Origin: an uncultured Clostridia bacterium
GTDB taxonomy: Bacteria; Bacillota; Clostridia; Oscillospirales; CAG-272
Length of the DNA stretch: 12,554 bases
Direction of reading: 5' to 3'
Assembly (NCBI GenBank): GCA_904501715.1
Contig: CAJGCD010000046.1
Span: forward strand, 1-12,554
This document shows, piece after piece, positions 1 through 4,325 of the stretch (the stretch's first letter is position 1; each line of letters begins with the position of its first letter). The notes beneath the pieces are model-generated. The model was given only the letters and a program-made list of their open reading frames with translations, did no database searches and was not told the DNA's origin. A program made the translations under genes and the position numbers.

Positions 1-2
1 AC

Positions 3-599
3 CCCATATACGTAAAAAGATTTCTGGATATAGTTTTTTCAAGTCTTTTGCTTTTCTTTTTGCTGCTTCCAATATTTATTATAGCCGTTATTATAAGGTC
101 GGAATCTCGGGGAAATGCTATATTCAAGCAAAATAGAATAGGACGGGGCGGCAGGGTATTCGTATGCTATAAATTCCGTACTATGCACATTACCGCGCCC
201 AAGGCTATGTCGGCGGCGGAGTTTAAGGACAGAGATAAATATATAACCCGTGTGGGGGCATTTCTCAGACGCACAAGTCTTGATGAGATACCGCAGCTTT
301 TTAACGTGCTTAAAGGGGATATGAGCCTTATAGGTCCAAGACCGCTTATATGTGAGGAGCAGGATATCCACAAGGAGCGTATGGATAAGGGCGTGTACGC
401 GCTTCGCCCTGGCATAACGGGAATGGCACAGATAAGCGGAAGAAATCTGCTGATGGATGATGAAAAGCTGTCAAAGGATATGTATTATCTTGAAAACGTA
501 AGGCTTTGGCTGGATATAAAAATACTTTTCCGTACAGTATTTAAGGTGCTGAGGGGGGACGGAGTAGTAAACGACAGCACAGATAAGGCAAAGAATTAA
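3..599 (+). CDS. Small bacterial sugar transferase (phosphoglycosyl transferase), 5' partial
   Basis: Transfers a sugar phosphate from a UDP-sugar to undecaprenyl phosphate at the inner face of the membrane, the first step of many exopolysaccharide, O-antigen or glycoprotein glycan pathways. The frame is open to the left edge and reads the family's N-terminus (YVKRFLD) before the first possible internal start, a TTG at 48. The true start therefore lies just outside the window and the TTG is not it. A hydrophobic segment with a central Pro (LLLPIF) fits the re-entrant membrane helix of PglC-like enzymes. Then follow KQNRIG, YKFRTM, the SLDEIPQLFNVLKGD block holding the catalytic Asp-Glu dyad (visible residues 94-95), GPRPL and RPGITG. 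The visible 198 residues match the minimal PglC/WcaJ-C-terminal size (PF02397). The sugar specificity cannot be read from the sequence. It is probably the last gene of a polysaccharide cluster lying to the left. Confidence 0.93.
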   Translation, partial: PIYVKRFLDIVFSSLLLFFLLLPIFIIAVIIRSESRGNAIFKQNRIGRGGRVFVCYKFRTMHITAPKAMSAAEFKDRDKYITRVGAFLRRTSLDEIPQLFNVLKGDMSLIGPRPLICEEQDIHKERMDKGVYALRPGITGMAQISGRNLLMDDEKLSKDMYYLENVRLWLDIKILFRTVFKVLRGDGVVNDSTDKAKN

Positions 600-644
600 A
601 AGTGCTTTTTCTATTATATCGCGCATATAATTAAAAAAATGCGT

Positions 645-648
645 GGAG
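645..648 (+). promoter_or_regulatory. Ribosome binding site fixing the lipoprotein start at 655
   Basis: GGAG lies 6 nt before the ATG at 655. The upstream in-frame GTG at 643 overlaps this site and has no purine-rich sequence before it. Starting at 655 also gives a clean MKK signal peptide. Confidence 0.65.
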
Positions 649-654
649 ATGGAT

Positions 655-1152
655 ATGAAAAAAGCACTTTCTTTTTTTCTGGTGGTATTGCTTTTGTTTT
701 CCCTTGCTTCCTGTCAAGACCAAGTGTCCTGCCAAGAAATACTCACAAAGCTTTTAGCGGTAAGCGGAGAGGATACCGAGGGGAGCGGCAGTGTATTTTT
801 CAAAGGTGCAGAGGAGGGAGAGAACGGATATTTTTCTCCCGAAATGATAGATACAATGTACGGGGAGGACGCGGGGAAACGTTATTTTTCAAAAATACAG
901 GACTTTTCGGTATATGTTTCTGGGCGTGTTCCTGGAGAGCTTGCGGTGTTCAGATGCTATTCGTATTCTGACAGGGATGTCATAGCCGAAATGTGTCTGC
1001 AAAGAGCCGACAGCATAAAGGTGACCCTTCGGGATAGCGAGTATGCGGAAAAAGCGGAGAGCATACAAGTGATTATATACCGACGGTACGTGGTATTTTC
1101 CTTCACTGATGCCCCCCGTAAGGTGGAAGATAAATTTAAGGCTTTAGTGTGA
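655..1152 (+). CDS. DUF4358-like lipoprotein
   Basis: Predicted lipoprotein of 165 residues, function unknown. The N-terminus is MKK, then a hydrophobic stretch and a lipobox SLASC, with the acylated Cys at residue 20. The mature part has an alternating strand/helix pattern with ELAVFRC, then MCLQRAD, SEYAEKAES, VIIYRRYVVFSF and a final helix. This resembles, from memory, the DUF4358 (PF14270) lipoproteins of Clostridia: an 'is-it-positive' strand, a helix of about 20 residues with an Arg, and a 'nYv' strand before the end. The family assignment is recognition, not a search result. It starts 55 bp after the sugar transferase. That gap holds an AT-rich inverted repeat (613-619/625-631) whose right arm contains a TATAAT, but no convincing -35, so own promoter or readthrough are both possible. 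Its TGA directly abuts the stop codon of the convergent spoVAC gene. Confidence 0.8.
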   Translation: MKKALSFFLVVLLLFSLASCQDQVSCQEILTKLLAVSGEDTEGSGSVFFKGAEEGENGYFSPEMIDTMYGEDAGKRYFSKIQDFSVYVSGRVPGELAVFRCYSYSDRDVIAEMCLQRADSIKVTLRDSEYAEKAESIQVIIYRRYVVFSFTDAPRKVEDKFKALV

Positions 1153-1599
1153 CTAAAAAAGTCCGATTATCCAATATATTATACCGTAGATAAATCCCGC
1201 AAGAGTTCCGTAAAGAAGAACGGGACCGCAGACGGTAAATATCTTTGCGCCAACACCCAGAACGTAGCCCTCCGAGCGGCTGTCAATAGCGGGGGAAGCC
1301 ACCGAATTGGCAAATCCCGTTATGGGAACGAGAGTTCCCGCGCCCGCTATCTTGGCGATGTTGTCAAATACACCCAGACCTGTAAGCAGAACCGCAATAA
1401 AAATGAGTGTTACAGAAGCGAGGGTTCCCGCCGATTCCTTTGACATATTGGGTATCATCATATAAACGTCCCTGAAGCCTTGAGCAAGCACACATATACC
1501 TCCGCCGAAGAGAAAGGCGAAAACGCAATCCTTAACTATGGGGGATTTTGGGGCATGTGCGGCGGAGAATTTTTTGTATTGATTTTTGTCCATATTCAT
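1153..1599 (-). CDS. spoVAC: Stage V sporulation protein AC
   Basis: Integral membrane protein of 148 residues. In Bacillus, SpoVAC is part of the SpoVA channel that moves Ca-dipicolinate into the forespore and releases it at germination; it behaves as a mechanosensitive channel in the spore inner membrane. Family hallmarks are visible: a cytosolic N-terminus with HAPKSPIVKDC (15-25), a first membrane segment with FLFGGGICVLAQ, a second at about 57-80, the conserved VPITGFANSV...SPA block (91-103), EGYVLGVGAK (110-119), and a long C-terminal hydrophobic stretch. Length matches the family (about 150). The ATG at 1599 is preferred over the ATG at 1593 because a GAGG lies 9 nt upstream of it. 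No spoVAD or spoVAE follows: downstream is the convergent lipoprotein gene. It is therefore an isolated spoVAC, perhaps a second copy. Expression would be expected in the forespore, but I could not support a sigma-G promoter. Confidence 0.93.
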   Translation of the reverse strand: MNMDKNQYKKFSAAHAPKSPIVKDCVFAFLFGGGICVLAQGFRDVYMMIPNMSKESAGTLASVTLIFIAVLLTGLGVFDNIAKIAGAGTLVPITGFANSVASPAIDSRSEGYVLGVGAKIFTVCGPVLLYGTLAGFIYGIIYWIIGLF

Positions 1600-1676
1600 A
1601 TACAGTACCTCGGCGAATATCGTTTTTATTATTGTTTACAAAAATTAAAAAATTATCCTTATTATTTGTTTTAGGC

Positions 1677-1705
1677 TTTACTTTGGCATAATTTTGGTGT
1701 ATAAT
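1677..1705 (+). promoter_or_regulatory. Sigma-A type promoter for the small coiled-coil protein gene
   Basis: TTTACT at 1677-1682, a 17-bp spacer, then a perfect TATAAT at 1700-1705. The start would fall near 1712, giving a leader of about 27 nt. GGGAGG at 1725-1730 lies 8 nt before the ATG at 1739. The region is divergent from spoVAC. Confidence 0.7.
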
Positions 1706-1738
1706 AGATATAGAAGCAAATAATGGGAGGAAAATATA

Positions 1739-2083
1739 ATGGCAGATTGGAACGAGATACGCACGAAAATAGGCAAAGCCGCTAATACCGCGGTAAAGAA
1801 GACGGGCGAGATAGCAGACAGCGCATCTAAATACGTAAAGCTTAAGACATACGACTCAAAGATATCCTCAAAATACGAGAGCCTCGGCAGACTGACCTAT
1901 AAGCAGATAAAGAGCGGTGAGTCACAGGCAGAGAGCATAGCAGAGGTTATAGACAGCATTGACGAGCTTCGCACAAAGCGCAAGGAGCTTGCCGACGAGA
2001 TGGAGGCAGATAAGCAGAGAAGAGCCGAGGAAAAAGCGGCTGAAAAGCAAAAGAAGGCAGAAGAAAAAGCAAGTCAGGAATAA
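1739..2083 (+). CDS. Small charged coiled-coil protein, unknown function
   Basis: Soluble protein of 114 residues without signal peptide or membrane segment. It starts MADWNEIRTKIGKAAN, contains an amphipathic segment, then YDSKISSKYESLGRLTYKQ and GESQAESIAEVIDSIDEL, and ends in a Lys/Glu/Ala-rich tail (about 88-114) that should form a continuous helix. Small proteins of this pattern (KAANTAVKKTG... LGRLTYKQ...) are, as I recall, widespread hypothetical proteins in Clostridia, but I can name no function. It is a single-gene unit with a consensus promoter, a strong Shine-Dalgarno site and an intrinsic terminator 12 nt after the stop, which suggests steady, fairly high expression. It could bind a membrane surface through the N-terminal amphipathic part, but that is speculation. 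Confidence 0.8.
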   Translation: MADWNEIRTKIGKAANTAVKKTGEIADSASKYVKLKTYDSKISSKYESLGRLTYKQIKSGESQAESIAEVIDSIDELRTKRKELADEMEADKQRRAEEKAAEKQKKAEEKASQE

Positions 2084-2094
2084 TAAAATAAACT

Positions 2095-2120
2095 AAAGCA
2101 CCGCATTTGCGGTGCTTTTT
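2095..2120 (+). terminator. Intrinsic terminator of the small coiled-coil protein gene
   Basis: Perfect 8-bp stem AGCACCGC/GCGGTGCT (2097-2104/2109-2116), extended by flanking A-T pairs, with loop ATTT and five T's at 2116-2120. Confidence 0.9.
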
Positions 2121-2133
2121 ATGTTAAAATTAC

Positions 2134-2162
2134 TTTACAACTCCAAAAAAGTGTGATATAAT
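2134..2162 (+). promoter_or_regulatory. Strong sigma-A promoter of the structured RNA / LRR lipoprotein unit
   Basis: TTTACA at 2134-2139, a 17-bp spacer, TATAAT at 2157-2162, plus an extended -10 TG at 2154-2155. Transcription should start near 2169, exactly where the first arm of the long RNA helix begins. This is the best promoter in the window. Confidence 0.8.
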
Positions 2163-2168
2163 AAAGCC

Positions 2169-2339
2169 ACCACACAAGTGAATATGTCAGTTATGGGAGA
2201 AGTATGCCTATTTTTACTTTGGTAAAAACGCATACTCTTGTTTCGCATACTTTCTTATGACTGAACGAAACACTTGTGTGGTAGCAATCGGAGCTATGCG
2301 TTTTTAGGTGTGTGTAGCTTCGGTTACACACACTTTTTT
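2169..2339 (+). ncRNA. Candidate structured leader RNA or small RNA, about 170 nt
   Basis: Between the promoter at 2134-2162 and the LRR lipoprotein start at 2359 the sequence is highly self-complementary. An outer helix of 12 perfect pairs joins 2169-2180 to 2271-2282. After an internal loop of about 6 nt on each side, 2187-2207 pairs with 2245-2264 (20 pairs including three G-U, one bulged G). The apical part holds a 7-bp hairpin (2211-2217/2222-2228). GCATACT occurs twice (2230-2236 and 2245-2251), and both copies can pair with AGTATGC at 2201-2207, so two folds compete. A UUCG-capped terminator closes the unit at 2308-2339. I recognise no known riboswitch, T-box or 6S RNA signature. It may be a cis-acting leader of the lipoprotein gene, an independent small RNA, or a palindromic MITE that happens to be transcribed. 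Confidence 0.55.
2308..2339 (+). terminator. UUCG-capped intrinsic terminator / attenuator before the LRR gene
   Basis: Stem of nine perfect pairs (2308-2316/2325-2333) plus a G-U and a C-G pair, closed by a C(UUCG)G tetraloop at 2318-2323, then six T's (2334-2339). It lies between the promoter and the Shine-Dalgarno AGGAGG at 2345-2350, so any transcript from 2169 must pass it to express the lipoprotein. Confidence 0.88.
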
Positions 2340-2358
2340 ACTTTAGGAGGAAAGAAAA

Positions 2359-3405
2359 ATGAAAAGAATGTTAGCGTGTATCTTAGTGGCTGTTATGATG
2401 TTACCCCTTTTTGTGTCGTGTAATAAAGGGGAAGATAGCGATAGCCTAAATCAAACTTCAAACACTGAACAAAATACTACGGGAAATTTACCGGAAAGCT
2501 CAGCTGGTTTGTGGTTTAGTGCTAATCCAGACGGAAAAGGATATACCGTTATGGGAATCGGTACGTGTACAGATACCGATATAATTATTGGCAAATATAA
2601 TAATTTGCCCGTTACGAGCATTGGTGACTATGCGTTTAATGGTCCCGAGATTACGAGTATAACCATGTCTGACTGTGTTACGAGTATTGGTCAGCAGTCA
2701 TTTGTAGGTTGCACAGGACTTACGAGCATAACCATACCCAACAGTGTTATGGGCATTGGGTATAGGGCGTTCTACGGTTGCACAGGACTTACAAATATAA
2801 CTATACCAAACAGCGTTACAAGGATTGAGGAAAGTGTGTTTGAAAATTGTACAGGACTTACGAGTATAACCATATCTGACCGTGTTACGACTATTGGAGG
2901 GTATGCATTCTTGGGATGCGTAGGACTTAAGAGCATAACCATACCTGACCGTGTCACGACTATTGGAGATCGTGCATTTGCTGGATGCGTAGGACTTACC
3001 AATATAACCATACCTGAAGGTGTTACGACTATTGGAGAGGGGGCATTCGCTCAATGTGTAGGACTTACGAGTATAACCATACCCGACAATGTTACTAGCA
3101 TTGGCGATGCTGCGTTTAGTGTTTGCGTAGGACTTACGAGTATAACCATACCCGACAATGTTACTAGCATTGGCGGCGCTGCGTTTGGTTCTTGCGTAGG
3201 ACTTAAGAGCATAACCATACCCAATAGTGTTACGAGTATTGCTTACAATGCATTTTTTAATTGTGGAGAACTTACGAGTATAAACTTCCAAGGCACAATA
3301 GCTGAATGGAAAGCTATTGAAAAAGATAGTTCTTGGAACTCCGATACCGGTAACTACGTCGTAAAATGCACCGACGGCGATATTGCCAAGGCAGATGATA
3401 ATTAA
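2359..3405 (+). CDS. BspA-like leucine-rich repeat (LRR_5) lipoprotein
   Basis: Cell-surface lipoprotein of 348 residues. It has a lipoprotein signal peptide with lipobox LFVSC (Cys21), a Ser/Thr/Asn/Glu-rich linker (about 22-50), a short lead-in domain (51-84), then ten 22-23-residue repeats (85-313) of the LRR_5/BspA type: V-T-x-I-G-x-x-A-F-x-x-C-x-G-L-x-x-I-T-I-P. The end (314-340, IAEWKAIEK...NYVVKCTDG) is the usual C-terminal cap of such domains. The repeats should stack into a solenoid that binds protein or glycan ligands; in oral and gut bacteria and in Trichomonas, BspA-like proteins act in adhesion. The ligand here is unknown. AGGAGG lies 8 nt before the ATG. It follows a terminator, so expression depends on readthrough or antitermination. 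The ORF on the opposite strand (2698-3417) is an artefact of the same repeats. Confidence 0.93.
   Translation: MKRMLACILVAVMMLPLFVSCNKGEDSDSLNQTSNTEQNTTGNLPESSAGLWFSANPDGKGYTVMGIGTCTDTDIIIGKYNNLPVTSIGDYAFNGPEITSITMSDCVTSIGQQSFVGCTGLTSITIPNSVMGIGYRAFYGCTGLTNITIPNSVTRIEESVFENCTGLTSITISDRVTTIGGYAFLGCVGLKSITIPDRVTTIGDRAFAGCVGLTNITIPEGVTTIGEGAFAQCVGLTSITIPDNVTSIGDAAFSVCVGLTSITIPDNVTSIGGAAFGSCVGLKSITIPNSVTSIAYNAFFNCGELTSINFQGTIAEWKAIEKDSSWNSDTGNYVVKCTDGDIAKADDN
2611..3297 (+). repeat. In-frame 69-bp tandem repeat array, ten units
   Basis: The repeat units of the LRR lipoprotein are also visible as DNA: period 69 bp (first unit 66 bp). Segments 3058-3117 and 3127-3186 differ at only two of 60 positions, with the first 49 identical, while other units are more diverged. 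This points to recent unit duplication or gene conversion near the 3' end of the array. Confidence 0.92.
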
Positions 3406-3415
3406 ACAAATACAC

Positions 3416-3446
3416 AAAGCGAGCTCTATTTTGAGAGCTCGCTTTA
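3416..3446 (+). terminator. Intrinsic terminator of the LRR lipoprotein gene
   Basis: Perfect 11-bp stem (3416-3426/3435-3445) built on AAAGCGAGCTC with an 8-nt loop, beginning 11 nt after the stop codon. The T-run is short (TTTATCTT). Confidence 0.85.
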
Positions 3447-3450
3447 TCTT

Positions 3451-3493
3451 AGCCTTCCCCTCTTGGGGAAATGGCTAAAGAGCCGTCGAGGAA
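3451..3493 (+). repeat. Two-hairpin (REP-like) repeat, degenerate copy
   Basis: AGCCTTCCCC start with stem TTCCCC/GGGGAA (3455-3460/3465-3470), then a second small hairpin GGCT/AGCC (3473-3476/3481-3484) and GAGGAAG. Same layout as the copies at 3890, 4024, 4129 and 4193. Confidence 0.6.
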
Positions 3494-3535
3494 GCAGATC
3501 TCTACAATTTTTGTGCCCAAGCCCTATTTAAGCGG

Positions 3536-3819
3536 GTCATCCTGAGCGGAACGGCGAGATATTATTGCTGTTGTGACACATAATAAAAACCGCCGTGAAG
3601 TCGAACCTTTGCGAAGCGTGGTAGCGAAGCAAAGGCGTGAAGCGAAGCGAAACGGGATCTACTTCAATCTCTGCTATCTTTGTTTTTCAATTAAAAAGTA
3701 ACTTAAAAAACGAAGGATAGCAAAACCCTCTTATAGATCCCTGCGAGCCTTACGGCTCTTGCTTTTGGATGGATTCGCATTCGCTCCTCCATCCAAAAGT
3801 TCGACAAGCTCAGGATGAC
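3536..3819. repeat. Nested inverted-repeat element bounded by GTCATCCTGAGC / GCTCAGGATGAC
   Basis: Outer 12-bp perfect inverted repeat at 3536-3547 and 3808-3819. Inside are GGGATCTA/TAGATCCC (3654-3661/3734-3741), a 16-pair hairpin with one bulge (3672-3687/3706-3722), a hairpin around 3744-3759 (GAGCC/GGCTC), and a 12-bp stem CTTTTGGATGGA at 3762-3773/3788-3799. The motif GCGAAGC recurs at 3611, 3624 and 3641-3648. GTCATCCTGAGCGAAGCGAAGGATCT-like repeats are widespread in bacterial intergenic DNA; here the parts appear as separated, nested pieces. No transposase or target duplication is seen. Confidence 0.6.
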
Positions 3820-3854
3820 ACGCTGAAACAGACAATTAAACATAAAAACACAAT

Positions 3855-3888
3855 CGAGGCACCAACTTGGGTGCCTCGCTCTTTTTAA
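3855..3888 (+). terminator. Orphan intrinsic terminator-like hairpin
   Basis: Perfect 9-bp stem CGAGGCACC/GGTGCCTCG (3855-3863/3870-3878), loop AACTTG, followed by CTCTTTTTAA. No gene lies directly upstream on the + strand, since the LRR gene already ends at its own terminator 410 bp earlier. A partial echo of its right arm (GTGCCTCGCTTT) appears at 4293-4304. Confidence 0.65.
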
Positions 3889-3889
3889 T

Positions 3890-4075
3890 AGCCTTCTCCA
3901 GCGGAGAAGGGGGACCACGAAGTGGTGGATGAGGAGAGCTATGGGAGAGATGTGTATCGCTTACTGTGAGGGAGCTTCAAATCTTTCCCATAAATAACTA
4001 CAAACATAGATTACACCCGCGTTCTCCTCATCCGTCACTCCTCTTGTCGTGACACCTTCCCCGCTAGGGAAGGCT
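3890..4075. repeat. Inverted pair of two-hairpin repeats (copies B and C)
   Basis: Copy B on + (3890-3938) has stem CCTTCTCC/GGAGAAGG (3892-3899/3903-3910), then CCAC-GAA-GTGG (3915-3925) and GGATGAGGAG. Copy C is inverted (4024-4075): CTCCTCATCC, a GTCAC/GTGAC hairpin (4034-4038/4049-4053), then CCTTCCC/GGGAAGG (4055-4061/4067-4073) and CT. The roughly 85-nt middle carries another inverted match, TATGGGA/TCCCATA (3940-3946/3986-3992). The whole block can fold as one large cruciform or be read as a BIME-like or MITE-like unit. Confidence 0.72.
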
Positions 4076-4128
4076 TATGGTAAAACCTTTTTACAAAAGT
4101 CAAACATAGGAACTACCTTGCCATACCA

Positions 4129-4240
4129 AAGGCTCCCATTGGGGGAGCTGTCAGCGAAGCTGACTGAGAGGGGGTAAAGAAAAATGAGAGGTTGCCCCTC
4201 TCCGTCGGCTACGCCGCCACCTCCCCCAAGGGGGAGGCTT
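4129..4240. repeat. Inverted pair of two-hairpin repeats (copies D and E)
   Basis: Copy D on + (4129-4175) has GCTCCC/GGGAGC (4132-4137/4143-4148) followed by GTCAGC-GAA-GCTGAC (4150-4164) and GAGAGGGGG. Copy E is inverted (4193-4240): CCCCTCTCC, CGGC-TAC-GCCG (4206-4216), then CCTCCCCC-AA-GGGGGAGG (4220-4237). Same order of large hairpin, small hairpin and purine-rich tail as copies B and C, but with GC-changed stems that keep pairing. Confidence 0.75.
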
Positions 4241-4262
4241 GTATGGTGGCTCACTTTTCTTC

Positions 4263-4287
4263 AGGCTCCCTTGTGCAAAGGGAGGCT
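4263..4287. repeat. Truncated two-hairpin repeat, first hairpin only
   Basis: AGGCTCCCTT...AAAGGGAGGCT with stem CTCCCTT/AAGGGAG (4266-4272/4278-4284). It lacks the second hairpin and tail. It lies about 40 bp beyond the ATPase stop codon and could form the 3' hairpin of that - strand transcript, though no T-run follows in that direction. Confidence 0.55.
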
Positions 4288-4325
4288 AAATTGTGCCTCG
4301 CTTTATAATAGTTATACTCAGCCCT

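Larger units (their letters stand above)
3446..4325. other. Gene-free intergenic region packed with palindromic repeats
   Basis: About 880 bp between the LRR terminator and the stop codon of the ATPase gene. No ORF here has a plausible Shine-Dalgarno site, family resemblance or coding-like composition; short ORFs (for example 3703-3918 and 4184-4372) run across the palindromes. The content is one degenerate two-hairpin repeat (3451-3493), a nested inverted element (3536-3819), an orphan terminator (3855-3888), two inverted pairs of two-hairpin repeats (3890-4075 and 4129-4240), and a truncated single-hairpin copy (4263-4287). The stretches 3494-3535 and 4081-4125 show nothing clear. Confidence 0.75.

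Noticed and set aside
48..50. TTG as the start of the sugar transferase.
   Set aside because: The frame upstream to the window edge encodes the conserved family N-terminus, so the gene begins outside the window.
603..631. Promoter for the DUF4358-like lipoprotein (TATAAT at 626-631).
   Set aside because: The -35 region is poor and the TATAAT is part of an AT palindrome; not strong enough to list.
1600..1680. Sigma-G promoter for spoVAC.
   Set aside because: A 6-of-7 match to the -10 (AATAATA) exists on the - strand, but no acceptable -35 at the right distance. The region is so AT-rich that such a match is expected by chance.
2170..2281. Invertible (phase-variable) promoter flanked by CCACACAAGTG / CACTTGTGTGG inverted repeats before a surface lipoprotein gene.
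   Set aside because: The good promoter lies outside the repeats (2134-2162), and no convincing promoter is seen inside the segment in either orientation. The interior is itself self-complementary, which fits an RNA hairpin or a palindromic MITE better. No invertase gene is in the window.
2160..2290. MITE insertion with terminal inverted repeats.
   Set aside because: Flanks do not show a clear target-site duplication, and the promoter start coincides with the outer helix. It is kept only as an alternative to the RNA reading.
2169..2339. 6S RNA or T-box leader.
   Set aside because: There is no large central bubble typical of 6S RNA, and no T-box sequence (AGGGTGG...) or downstream aminoacyl-tRNA or amino acid gene.
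2698..3417. 239-codon repetitive ORF on the - strand opposite the LRR gene.
   Set aside because: Its repeats simply mirror the 69-bp units of the LRR gene. The + strand protein has a signal peptide, repeat consensus and C-terminal cap.
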